The notes under the pieces: model-generated
Database searches by the model: none
Told to the model about the DNA's origin: nothing
What the model saw: the letters and a program-made list of their open reading frames with translations, nothing else
Position numbers and translations under genes: made by a program
Shown: piece by piece, positions 12,180 through 22,892 of the stretch
Position numbering within the stretch: the stretch's first letter is position 1
How the letters are laid out: every line of letters begins with the position of its first letter
Assembly (NCBI RefSeq): GCF_000350225.1
Contig: NW_005179180.1
Location: 1-64,000 of the forward strand
Origin: Chondrus crispus
Lineage: Eukaryota; Rhodophyta; Florideophyceae; Gigartinales; Gigartinaceae
Reading direction: 5' to 3'
Length of the DNA stretch: 64,000 nt

Positions 12180-13013
12180 AGGTAAAGTTATAGCGATACT
12201 GTACTGAACTGCGATGCTACGCTGCACTGCACCGTGCGTGTACGGCACATTTTAACGAATAGCACGAGGAGAATTAGGCAGGACAGCACCAACATATGCA
12301 CGGCAGCAAACCAAAGCATAAAGTTTAGTCTGGGATTGTGATGCTGTAAATTTACCCTTGGGTACTGCGCTGTGCCGGATACACGGTATCATACCAAGCC
12401 ATGCCCACGCATTTCTGTCGATGACAATGACCTTCGGTCGCAGATATCGCATTACCGACAAGACGTCGGCAGCGCACCGGCAGCGCGCCGGCAGCGTGCG
12501 TCGCATCCTCGACGGCCCTATAGTATTTCTATTTTCTGGAGTTGACGATTTGCTTCCGTTGTCATCTTCCATGTTTCTCTGTAACATGTCTTTGACATGC
12601 TGTATTGTGCTGTAACTGTGCTCGATACTCCTGCGGTGGCTCTTTATTTCATTCACCCGCAGGACTCTCTGCCCATGCTCGTGCACGCTTGTTTGGCCTG
12701 CAAATCACTTACTCATTGCAGTTTCTACACTTTTCGCTGTCGGCATTGTATCCTATGGTCTACTATGCTGTGCCGGGTGTAGGGTGTAGGTACATATACT
12801 GTAGCTGAATCGAGGATGTAGTGCCACGACAGCGACAGCGACAGCCACTTCAGGCGGTTTCTGCTTCAATGCTACACATTGTCGCTTTTGCCTACGGGAT
12901 ATGTCTACGAAGAGTGAGAAAGTTTTCTTCACAGACACAACGTCGTGCGAGAGGTCTGTAATCATTATAGGTGAGGTCGACTATCCCTCGCCGCCTTGTA
13001 GGACACCATATAC
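12180..13013. other. Intergenic DNA, no supported gene
   Basis: A minus-strand frame at 12252-12686 (144 codons) and shorter plus-strand frames overlap one another and have no recognised domains. A short CGACAG-type run lies near 12828-12845. One member of the dispersed TACCCTT/GGGTAC motif lies at 12353-12366. Confidence 0.4.
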
Positions 13014-13889
13014 CTATCGCGAGGAGTGTGTATGCTCCAAAATTATTCCGTTTTTTATCTTGTCCCGAGAGGACATAACAATCTTGTGAGTGTTCATCTT
13101 GGAGTCATACGGGACATGGGCAAGACTCTCTGTGGCGTCCACTTCTGACGCTCGTTTTGGGTAAAAGAAGGGTACCCAAGGGTACTGCACGGTGAAGATG
13201 GTAACAGTGCGGAGGCCGGAAGGTTCCTCATAAAATGGGACAAGAAGAGGTTTTATCATACAAGGACAAGCAGCACTGTACGTATTATACCGGCGATATG
13301 CTTCGACGCGGTTGAAGGATTGTACCAAGTGAATCAAGATTTCAACAACCGGATACTTGTACTGGACGGAAACAATAGACGGTCTCCAAATTGGGTGCTC
13401 CAAATTTAAACGCCACCATTGCTGTCGGACTTTGCTGTGGGAGTCAGTCATTCTGTACTGTACCATTATACAGTTACTGTAAGGAGGCAGGTACAGAGAA
13501 GTACAGGATGATACGGGACAAACTTTCCGCGCCGGCGATGCTCCATGTTGATGAAGCAAGTCTGGCATGTACCCTCCGAAGGGTAAACTACGGTCAAAAT
13601 GGTGGTGTGCGCCTGTAGCTTGTGGTACCTTCGAGGGTACTTTACCCTTGGATACAGTATCATCAAATGCTGGCGTGAAGGGTGGTTGCCAGTGCCTGCA
13701 TGGTTGCGGGGGGCCACGATACGCCACTCTAGGTGACTGAATGCAATGAGTAGGAAACAGGTTTCGAGGTGATTTAATTCTGAGAAGGGTGCATAAAAAA
13801 ACAAATAGAGGTGCAACAAGATGCAAGGGGCGTAGCAAGAATCCGTTGAGCAAACGGAATTTCTTCAGAGATACGGTAGGGGCAAACAA
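13014..13889 (-). CDS. Doubtful long open frame
   Basis: A minus-strand frame stays open for 291 codons, unusually long for this region. Its first ATG is at 13568, so an ATG-started product would have only about 184 residues. It has no recognised domain, and the composition (scattered Cys, His, Trp and Tyr) looks like translated random sequence. It runs through several copies of the GGGTAC/TACCCTT motif, which lack stops in this frame and may keep it open. Probably not a gene, or at most a remnant. Confidence 0.15.
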   Translation of the reverse strand: MFAPTVSLKKFRLLNGFLLRPLHLVAPLFVFLCTLLRIKSPRNLFPTHCIQSPRVAYRGPPQPCRHWQPPFTPAFDDTVSKGKVPSKVPQATGAHHHFDRSLPFGGYMPDLLHQHGASPARKVCPVSSCTSLYLPPYSNCIMVQYRMTDSHSKVRQQWWRLNLEHPIWRPSIVSVQYKYPVVEILIHLVQSFNRVEAYRRYNTYSAACPCMIKPLLVPFYEEPSGLRTVTIFTVQYPWVPFFYPKRASEVDATESLAHVPYDSKMNTHKIVMSSRDKIKNGIILEHTHSSR

Positions 13890-13945
13890 ATGATGACAGC
13901 GAGGTTATGTGAGTTGGCTTGTGGTGAATGCACGGATGGGCGTAG

Positions 13946-14013
13946 GTGCGTCAAGAGTGCGTCAAGAGTGCGTCAAGTGTACGTTAAGGGTGCGTGAATG
14001 GTGCGTGCAAGAG
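13946..14013. repeat. Minisatellite, 11-bp unit
   Basis: The unit GTGCGTCAAGA recurs about six times with growing divergence to the right (GTGCGTCAAGA, GTGCGTCAAGT, GTACGTTAAGG, GTGCGTGAATG and so on). No gene covers it. Confidence 0.8.
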
Positions 14014-15033
14014 TCGGTAGGCACGGCAGAAAGGACCAAAGGCAAGAGCCAGGATCGATGATGTGCTGTGACTACCGTACTTTACTGCAGTTACCAGTGA
14101 TCACGACATGTCCGCAGGCTTTCGCGTCAACGGCACGAGAGAATGAACCGTGGCAGAACAGGTTGATGGATGTTGAGACTTGAGAGGATGTTGATGACGC
14201 GGCGTGCCCTGCTGACCTCACCTTTGTTGTGGTCTCTGTGCGGGAACGAGAGCGTTGTGCAAGTTGAGGTGAAAGTGTTGAGAGCAATGATCCTCACTTT
14301 AGTGATCCCTATTTTACACTCTCATGATTGCTCTACCGTACAGTGTTGCGATACAAACTGTGTTTACAGACTTGAAGCACAATTTGAGGTTCCACCAGCC
14401 GGATTATTTTCAGCCGGATTATTAAAACCCGGCCACAGCGTTTTCGTGAATCGAGAATGCAGCCACGAATCAACAACCATAGGTACTTTTTAAACGGGTT
14501 TCATGTGCATCTCCCCATGAATATAATAATTGAATTATGAAAACGGTTTTGCCACCGCCTCCAAGAGCAGCTGTGCTCAAGCCATGCCATTTTTCAAATC
14601 AAATGTCGGGATGTTGTTGGGCAGGGAAAAGGAAGAATGATTGACTCAGGCACAAATAAAACCTTTTTTCGCCGCCTCAGAGCACTAGCTATGGTAAATA
14701 CTTGTCCCTGTCAAGGGCGCCACCATATTGATGATATCGAGTGTCCAAACCAAAACTTATGCCGGTAGCGGGGAACACACTGTCGTGAATCGCGAGCTTT
14801 TAAAGCTTTAAATTAAGGAGCGAAGTTGCACTGGCATTGCACTAAAACCAACTAGAGGGAAATAGATGCCGCCGGATCCAACTATACCCTACCCGTCTAT
14901 TTCAAGCCTTCACTAAAACGATGCAGTTGAATTAATAATGAATTTGATTTGCAGTGATGCACTGTAAGGGAAGCGGGGGATGAGAGCAAAGTTACGTACG
15001 TGTGTACTGTAGCGGTCGCCGACGGCACCACCT

Positions 15034-15090
15034 ATTTACAACAGAGCTAAGACCCCACGCTTCTCAGGTGGGTCTTAGCTCTGTGTAAAT
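15034..15090. repeat. Near-perfect 21-22 bp hairpin
   Basis: The left arm (15034-15055) pairs with the right arm (15070-15090) over 21 positions with a single one-base bulge, around a 14-nt loop. The stem includes AGAGCTAAGACCC and its inverse. It is isolated, with no neighbouring gene. Confidence 0.85.
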
Positions 15091-16850
15091 TGAAGTTTAG
15101 CCTCTACTCCTTTGTAGCATCACTCTACCAGACTGTGCATTACTATAGCTCCACTGCAGCTTGTGTTTACATAAGCTTACATAAGTCGTGACCGACGCGA
15201 TTAGTTCAGAGAGGGGGTCGTCCAGGGGGGGTCGTCCAGGGGGAGTCGTCCCCTCGAGATGAGGTGACGGATTCTTCGACTTGTTTCTGTGAAGAGGCAG
15301 ATGGGCTCACCATCGAGCACCGGTCAGCAAAGTGGAGGCGCACGAAAGATTTCACGTGTCCAATTTCAAGTATCCTACCCTTCGCACCGAGACGCGACGA
15401 GGAAGGGGCCTGGTTGCAGACGCAAGGGGGCGGAATCATCACCAACCCGGTGGCGGAGTTTGTCCTAAACATCAATCCTTGTTGGAGCGCTTGCGAAGGG
15501 GGATATCTCATGTCACTCTCATTGTATCGACGACGGAATCTTTGGCTCACCACACACACGCCCCGCTCGAGGGGCCACCCGACGACACTCCCTCTTACTG
15601 TACTTGGCGCATTGCAGTAAAAGTTTACACACTCATGTGAGTGTGAACACCTCAATTTCGAGACGCATCAATGATGATTCCCCGGTATTACAGTGCTCCT
15701 CTTCGTTGAGCTCGCCACCTCGCATGCCCTGTTGTGTCGTGTTAAAATCATGCGACAAAAAGTCTCCAACACTTCTTGTTTAATTAAAACATTGCCTCAA
15801 CAAAAACACCTCGCGTTTACATTGCGCACGTTTTGAGCACCTCTGACACGCCCCGTGTCACTCTGTGTCAGTTCCACGACGCAGCCCGGTCCATCTCGCC
15901 TTTCCGGGAATCATATCCAAGCATTTACAGTTGTTCACCCCAGGACGGCGCCGTCCTGACGAGGAGTCCCGTATTAATAGGAGCTGTTCGGTAAACTTCC
16001 TCACATCAATTTTCTTTGCTATGCCTGCGGTCAACGTTGCAAGCGATCCCATCGCCCGCCGCCTCGCCGTCCTGCGTCTAAGACACAGACTGGACACTTG
16101 CCGTCCGTCCATGTCGCGTCTTCTCACTGCTCTCTGCCACACTCATTCCTCCCATTTTTACATAACAAAAGACACACCACCACAGTAACCTATTATTGTG
16201 ATCTACCCCAAAACTCTACGCGCCCCCATCGCCTCCGCTTCCACGTCACCGGTGTCCACGTACAGTGCACACTCCTACGGTATACTGTATTGTACCCTGA
16301 AGGGTACCACTCTCGATCATTTAGTCTAACCTGCACATCTCTGCTCCCTTCTCCAACACGCGGGGGTGGTAGGGTAGGGGGCAGGGGTGCGGTGCGGTGG
16401 GGGATCAGTGGTATACGCCAAGTACCCTTTTTGAGCCGTGCCACAGAATAAGCTTTTGAGAAGGGTACAGTAGATATGCCAATTCGTTACTCTCTATGCT
16501 ACCTTACTCCACGCTTCCTACCGTACTACGTCACCCAATCCCTATTACCGCCGTCCTCCAACGCCCTTACCCTCGTGCCACCACAAGCCTATCAAGTATT
16601 CCAATTCCTCACATCGTTTTTTTTTTCGCTTCCCATCACTTGTTTCATGTTTCATCTGTCCTGCATCCTCGGTGGACCCTCATCGAGATACCCCTATCGA
16701 CTAGCCCCCACAACACAACACAACTACTCTGCACTATAGTCACATACGAACACATGACGCCTATCTGTCTTTGCTCCATCACTGCCGACACATCGACGGT
16801 TTGGCTGTCGTCATCTTCGCAAACCTAAAGAATCGAAGGAACCTCCCGCC

Positions 16851-17545
16851 TTCCTCAGAGAACCTGCTATCAAAATCTACACATTACTCTCGTGTGAAAA
16901 TCTATCCCATGGAAAATTAGCTCACGACAGATATTGCGTGCGTATGAAAATGTTCCCACCACCCACACCTTGTTCATCTCTGAAATTCTTATCGCTTCCA
17001 CTGACATGTTACAACTTCTGAAACGTATTATACGGTACTCTGATCCTAGCAATCGATTCTTCCAGTCTTGGAACCCTCTTCCATGCAACCTTGCAATGCC
17101 TAGTTTTCTTTCTAGAAATAGTGATTATGAATACCACGACCAAGACGACTCAACTCTCATGCCTGAGGATGAACACAGCGATCATCACACGTCGTTTAAA
17201 CCTTACACTGTTGGCCATCCGTAGCCTCTCATGCCGCGCTTAAGAGGCATCCACAGACGTGGTGCCATCACAAATTTTACAAAGCGCGTAATGTCTTCCA
17301 GCTTTAGTTTTGTTTTGCAGACACTTGGGCTTGGGAATTTCTCCAAACTCAAGTTCTCTGCAGTATCATGCCCCACTACAGTTGTAGGTCGACGCCGCTT
17401 CGCAAACATCAGTATGTCCCGTGATTTAGAGGACCCCGCTTTAGCAGTGGAACGCGACATGTATAGATCCCGCTGTCGCCGTTCTTTTCGTAAGAAGCCT
17501 TCCCTTATTGTAGACAAGGTCGTTCCATTATGTTCTCCGTGATCA
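16851..17545. other. Possible gene remnant, both strands open
   Basis: On the plus strand one frame is open at 16934-17224 and, after one stop, again at 17231-17542. On the minus strand a 104-codon frame covers 17203-17517 with a basic, soluble-protein-like composition. No domain is recognised on either strand, and the plus segments do not begin at a clear ATG. It may be a decayed gene or chance. Confidence 0.2.
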
Positions 17546-20500
17546 AATATGAGTGTTCAGGGTAACCTCATGAATTTGGATTAGATGTTTTAAACAAATG
17601 TCATTCCTACGACATTCCATCGATTTTGCAACGCCCTCAGTAAGTCTTCTTATTACTTCCTTGTCATGATCTTGCGATTTCAACAAGTGCAGCATGCGCC
17701 CCGTCCCGCATGAAGAACCGCGGCACGAGCCCTGGGGATCGGAACTCTGAACAGACTCCTCCATCTAACTCCTTCGACCACTTGGTAATAACTCATACGC
17801 TCTCCCTGGCATGTACAGTACTGTATTGGGGTGGCATTCGGCCTCGGACTTTTGGTTGGCCTCCCCAGAAAACAGAGCTTGCTGTACAACGCCATAGAAC
17901 GCAGAAAACGCGGCATTATGGCGCTCTTTCGATTTATTCCAGGCTGATCGAAACTATTTCCAGCGATGCAATTTTGTTTTGCTGGACCTCAGGTGGTGTT
18001 TAGCATTGCTGTCATTCTCAGACTGTAAAGTAGGAACAATAGGAAAATCCTCGCCATTCTACTCTCATGGAGATGTATTCGAACGATTCTTGTAGATGTG
18101 CACCAAGGGATGTACACAGCTCTCTGCGGTAGAGTAACGTACATCCCGCGCCCGCTTTGTTTCTGTCAACAAAGATAAAGTGGCATACCTGAATAGAGTT
18201 TGAGACAGAATGTCAGAAGGATGTGGCTGGCCAGTATGAACGGTATCGAGCAAGCACAACCGTGCTGTACGCAGGCCAAAAGCTATGCACTCGGCATCCG
18301 CCCGTTATTCCATCGCCCCATGCCAGCCATCGTTTTGTTGGGAATAAAACTTCCATCCGTCTGACCCGTCTCAATGTGACATGACATGTCGATATCATTG
18401 TCAGGTTTCACGACCTCCCTGACTTAACCCTGACAAAAGCATAGGCATGCCTGACCTTTCTCCCGGTCCAAATAGGAGGAGCTACCTGTCTTTTTGACCC
18501 TCTGTTTGTACCACCGACCTCACAAGATCTTGGACAGCACTATTTTTTTGGTGCGATAAACTCGTCTGTGCTATTAGTCATGACGCTAAAGTGTCATGTC
18601 AATGCATGACGAAGGATATACCTGGAATTGATAGAGATATACTGTAGTAAGGGAGAGAGCGAGCGAGAAAGAAAAACGTCTACATCACACTGTTGTACGG
18701 TTGACCACGCGCTCGCCGACTGTGCCGAAACCGGAACAGTTCCTTTGCCTAATGTGGCACCACGCAAAACGATTTGAGGCCTCCTCGGGATCACTCGTGA
18801 GAGGGAAAACGCTTCGCTCATGCTTGCTTTAGAACGCGGCAGCACTCATATCTTCTGTATGCACCCCAGATCTCGCCATATCATCAGGCCATGTGGCAGC
18901 TCGACGGTACTGGTCTGCATGCGTCATACTCAAGAAATTCTTGTTTCAGTAACCGTGCTCTCGAAGTCCTGCGGGGACATCTATTTGCATATGCAACTGT
19001 CCAGTGTTTTGCACTCATGAGAGAATTTGGTAGAAACACTTAATGTAGGAGGGACTCTTACCTTGATTATCAGTGCGGGGCTCACCATCTCTGCCCACTC
19101 TGAGGTGGAACAATTTGGTAACGTTAGCCTAAACATTTTAGTTTAGGCTTCTCAGATACAAAAAGATGACTTGTCCATCAGTTAGGCGTTCATGTCCAGG
19201 GTCGGTCGTTTTTTCATATCTGAACTCTGACATTTCGCCTTAGAGCGAAAAAAAAACAAGTCTTTGAGAAGCAGTTGGACTTGCAGGGTTAAATACTTGA
19301 GGTTAAATACATGCGGTTCATGTCGTAGTGCACGACATACAAATTACACTTTACTTGATGCTGTTATTCATAAGTTGGTTTACCCTGCCCTTTCGGGATA
19401 ACGGAAAATCAGGACGCGCTTTAATGAAATTCTCTACGTGGGAGGCATACACGGTAGTGCAGACACTGCCTTGTCGCGACAATAAGTGGTTTACTGAAGT
19501 ATCTCGCTATTCCGACCCAACCACCGCAGATGTGTGGTATTTCATTTTTGGACAAATCCGTAATGTTTAGTTCTTGCTGGAGGCTTCTGGGGCAGAAAGA
19601 ATGGTAAGGTCCAATTGTCCTTTATAGAATATTCGGCTGGTAAACTACACAAAATGTACATAAAAATGTATTGACGGAGCGACAAAGAAATGCGTCTCAC
19701 GACGCTACATGACAACTTAGTTTCTAGGGCGAAAAAATGACGAAAAGAGTCAATTCCCCTTCAATGCTTTCCTTTCGTCTAAATAAAGCAAATACATCCC
19801 TTTCCTGAAGCAAATTGCTGTACAAATGGGATCCCCATGTATATTGTTGTTTGCTAAAACATCTCTCAGGAAGCTCTAGCTTACCTCAACAATGCATGTT
19901 TTATACTTAGACCGCTATTAGTTTCGACATAGTGTAGAATGAAGAATTGGAAGAAAGAAAAGTTTCTTGAGAAGGGTGTATTTTGTAGAAAAAACAGCTC
20001 AAGCACAAAAATATGTAGCCTATAGGACAACTGTTTTAGTCGAAACGGATCCAAACTGGCGCATAGATGTGTACGACAAGTATCTTCTACACTCAAAACA
20101 TTCAAGCTGACCGTACTCAATCGGAGAAGTTATTTATAGCAACCCAACTCACTAATGCACAAGAGTCCTTAATGCATAGCAGTTTCACCCAAATTCACAC
20201 CCGCCCTTAAAATTTTCCACAAAGCCTTGTGACCGTGAAATAACAATGGTTTGGTTTCATTTAGACATGACCATGAGTGAAACGGTCTACCTCAACAAAT
20301 CCAGTGCAAACGACATGGAATGAACATCAAGATATTGAGCCCCTTGACAAAATGAAAGTATTTTTGGTCCAAGATTTTCATATAAACGAAGGGAGTAATG
20401 CTGTTCAGTTGTACATGAAAGGCGACGACGTTTAAAGATGGCAATCGTATTAAACGAAGTTTCGTATTTATGTACTATGCATTTCGACGAGAGTATCTTG

Positions 20501-21410
20501 TTGATATTTTTATACCTCTGCATGTAGGCGTGTGGCTTGTGTGCTATTCCTCTGCCTCGAAGAAAAAAAATCAAGTCGCTGTTTTAAGCTAAGGATGGAT
20601 CATTGCAGGGAATCTTTACGCGGCAAGTTTCCAAAGAAATTGGTGTCGATGCTTGCAAAAGTAATTATTAAATCGAAACATGCGTTTTAAGGAACTTTTC
20701 TACAGGTTTGATACCGCAGTATGGACATTTTCGTAGGGACGTTTGATGTGGTCCTTTGCAAGGACGAATCCCCCTCTCCCCCTGTGATCAAAGATGCACT
20801 GTATGACTTATGGGGAAGTGAGTAAGGGATGTGATCGTCCAAGTGGAAGACCATTTATGTCATCACAACATGTTTTCGACCCATCGCATGGTGCAACGAC
20901 GCGGAAGGTGTCGTCCGGAAGGTGTCGTCCGAATGTTAAGACCTGAAATGAAATTGTATGAAAGCAAGGCATGTTTTGCTTTTCAAAATGGCCGGAGAAG
21001 ATGCTTTGTGTGAAGTGGTCATGAAGGCGACTTGATTGTGCGAGTCTGCGAGGACATGTTTGCAAAGAGCCAGCAAGATTGTTGACAGATCGGCATTGGG
21101 CAGGGCGAGTCTTCACGATCATATCCAAAGAAGCACACAATATCTCTCGTGCGTGCGTACAGTACCTACAGTACCGCTCCAGCAAGTGCGCAACACGTGT
21201 ATCACACAAGACGAGGGCAGCTGTAGATGCCACTGGGCATGGCTGTAATTATACATGTGACTGTAATTCGACTGTACAGTACATGTGACTGTACAGTACA
21301 TGCGACTGTAAATGCGAGTGGTGTTGCTAGAAATAGGCCAAGAAGTCCGTAATTGCCCAACAAATGCAATGGCCAGGTAGTAACCGGGAAGACATACAGT
21401 CCATACCGCT
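17546..21410. other. Gene-poor intergenic DNA
   Basis: Only short frames without recognised domains; the longest is a minus-strand frame of 141 codons at 20808-21233. A 9-bp hairpin lies at 19126-19149 (AGCCTAAAC and GTTTAGGCT). A 15-bp direct duplication of GGAAGGTGTCGTCC lies near 20906-20935. The stretch 19300-20700 is AT-rich. Confidence 0.45.
21251..21310. repeat. Short tandem repeat built on ACATGTGACTGTA
   Basis: Units of ACATGTGACTGTA joined by ACAGT or ATTCG recur about three to four times. It is a local expansion of the TACAGTA/TACTGTA word common in the first 25 kb. Confidence 0.7.
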
Positions 21411-21618
21411 CAATAGTGCAGTACCGTGCTACGCGGTGGAATACTGCACTATTGGCGTATTGAACTACTCAAGGGAGGATCTCGCAAATCACTTCTATAA
21501 AGTGGTTTTACTTGAACACTTTGCTTTTATGAGATGCATACACGTGTCGAAAGTCGTGAAAAGCTTTTTTGACCTGCACTATTGACGGTTTGCACTATTC
21601 GCAACTGCACTATTGAGG
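21411..21618. mobile_element. Small inverted-end element (TGCACTATTG family), copy 1
   Basis: CAATAGTGCA (21411-21420) faces TGCACTATTG copies at 21444-21453, 21575-21584 and 21606-21615, with a variant at 21591-21600. The outermost copies are inverted relative to each other, as in a MITE with subterminal repeats. The interior has no gene. The exact ends are uncertain. Confidence 0.4.
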
Positions 21619-21812
21619 AGGTACTCTCTGTACTGGACCGGCGTCTCAGGTGAGAAGGCAAGGAATGGCGGCCTCTCTGTCACGCAATGAATGCGTGCAA
21701 TTGCCTTCTCATGCAAGGCCGACCTCGAAAAGTCATTTCCTACAGTATCCACACATGCCGTACCCTACTACACGTAGTAGTGATACGGTAGCAGGCTACT
21801 ACCGTATGTATG

Positions 21813-21832
21813 GGTACCCTTCGAAGGGTACC
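21813..21832. repeat. Perfect 20-bp palindrome
   Basis: GGTACCCTTCGAAGGGTACC reads the same on both strands. Partial copies of the same word occur at 12121, 12353, 13168, 13569, 13625, 16292, 16430 and 16460, so it belongs to a dispersed motif and may be a protein-binding site or a repeat core. Confidence 0.85.
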
Positions 21833-21925
21833 TTCCTCGTAACCTGCTGCATTGGAAATGTCGTGAATGTGTGTGTTTGGCGGACGCACTGTGTCTCCCG
21901 TTGTATGTACAGTACAGGGGGGGTC

Positions 21926-22253
21926 TCCTCAATAGTTCGCTTTACAATAGTGCACATGGCCAAAAGTGCATCCCTTTCATCAATGGCACAACTTTTGCCA
22001 CGTGTACACCTGTGCACGTGGAGCCATGACGATGTAGATGCACACCGCTGCTGCGGTTGACGACCACGACCGGACACCCCGACCACGGATGGCGACCACC
22101 GCGACCACCGACCTACTGTATCACCAACAAGCGCGCAAGAAGCGACGTCAAATGCTCCGATATGAGCATTGTGACCTGTGGATGGACCTTTATTAGTTCG
22201 AGCTGTCAGTAGTGCGTATCTATAGCTGATGGCACGAGGGTGCACTATTGAGG
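21926..22253. mobile_element. Small inverted-end element (TGCACTATTG family), copy 2
   Basis: Begins CCTCAATAGT (21926) with CAATAGTGCA at 21945-21954 and ends TGCACTATTGAGG (22241-22253). The outer words CCTCAATAG and CTATTGAGG are inverse copies. The interior carries a CGACCAC-rich run (about 22060-22115) and no gene. A 160-codon minus frame across it is not credible. Same family as 21411-21618. Confidence 0.45.
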
Positions 22254-22699
22254 GGTACCTACTGTACTTAGTATGCACCATCAGTGCAGCCCTACAGCGC
22301 AGATAGTCCGCTTTTAATGGACCTTGGCACGCGGTGCTGGACAGTTTGTCTTAAAGGTTAGTAGCCTGTCGTTCTGTCCACCCCGCCGAGCGTTAGTGGC
22401 GGACGACGGCGACTAATCTTGGGTTATCGCCAGCTACGTGGCATCTGGCATAGCGTACAGCAACATTACAAAGCCTGCCTCGGGGCGGGACTCATGCTTA
22501 TACCCTGACTTCTTTTGCTGAAAAGGAGGCTATTAAGCTGTAAACTGTGTAAATAAGCCCCAAAGGACCTACACGCTCCCGCCACGTGCACACCAAATCC
22601 GGCCACGAGCCAATGACACCCCCACAACGCTCCCGCGCCTCGCTGTAGTACCCTCTATGTGATGACCCCCATCGAAATCGCGCCACATAGCAGTCACAC
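22254..22699. other. Intergenic DNA upstream of the Hog gene
   Basis: No gene, repeat or RNA recognised. The sequence becomes clearly GC-rich towards 22560, anticipating the composition of the downstream gene. Confidence 0.4.
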
Positions 22700-22892
22700 C
22701 TTGCTCCGTGACGCGCCCTGGATGGCGCTTCAGTGCAGCCCGCCCCCCCCCACGGCCCCTCCACCACACCCCCATCGATCCGCGCGTTCAACGCACTCTG
22801 CCCGAAGGGCCGTTTAAGCAGCTCCGCGCCCTGACGTCACCTCTCCCTTCCGCCCCTTCCTTTCCATCCGCACCCTTCTTCCATCTCCCACT
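22700..22892 (+). promoter_or_regulatory. Putative promoter/leader of the Hog gene
   Basis: GC-rich sequence turning into a C/T-rich stretch directly before the ATG. It contains the palindrome TGACGTCA (22832-22839), the classical bZIP/CRE-type binding word, about 55 bases upstream of the start codon. No TATA box was seen. Function is inferred from position only. Confidence 0.3.

Larger units (their letters stand above)
13890..16850. other. Intergenic DNA with small repeats
   Basis: Holds the minisatellite at 13946-14013, an imperfect inverted repeat around 14281-14336 (AGAGCAATGAT against ATGATTGCTCT), the hairpin at 15034-15090 and a small G-rich tandem repeat at 15211-15253 (unit about GGGGGTCGTCCA). 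Open frames of 94-149 codons overlap on both strands between 15206 and 16188, without recognisable domains. From about 15850 to 16830 the plus strand is pyrimidine-rich, like the leader of the 8447 gene, but no convincing gene follows. Confidence 0.4.
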
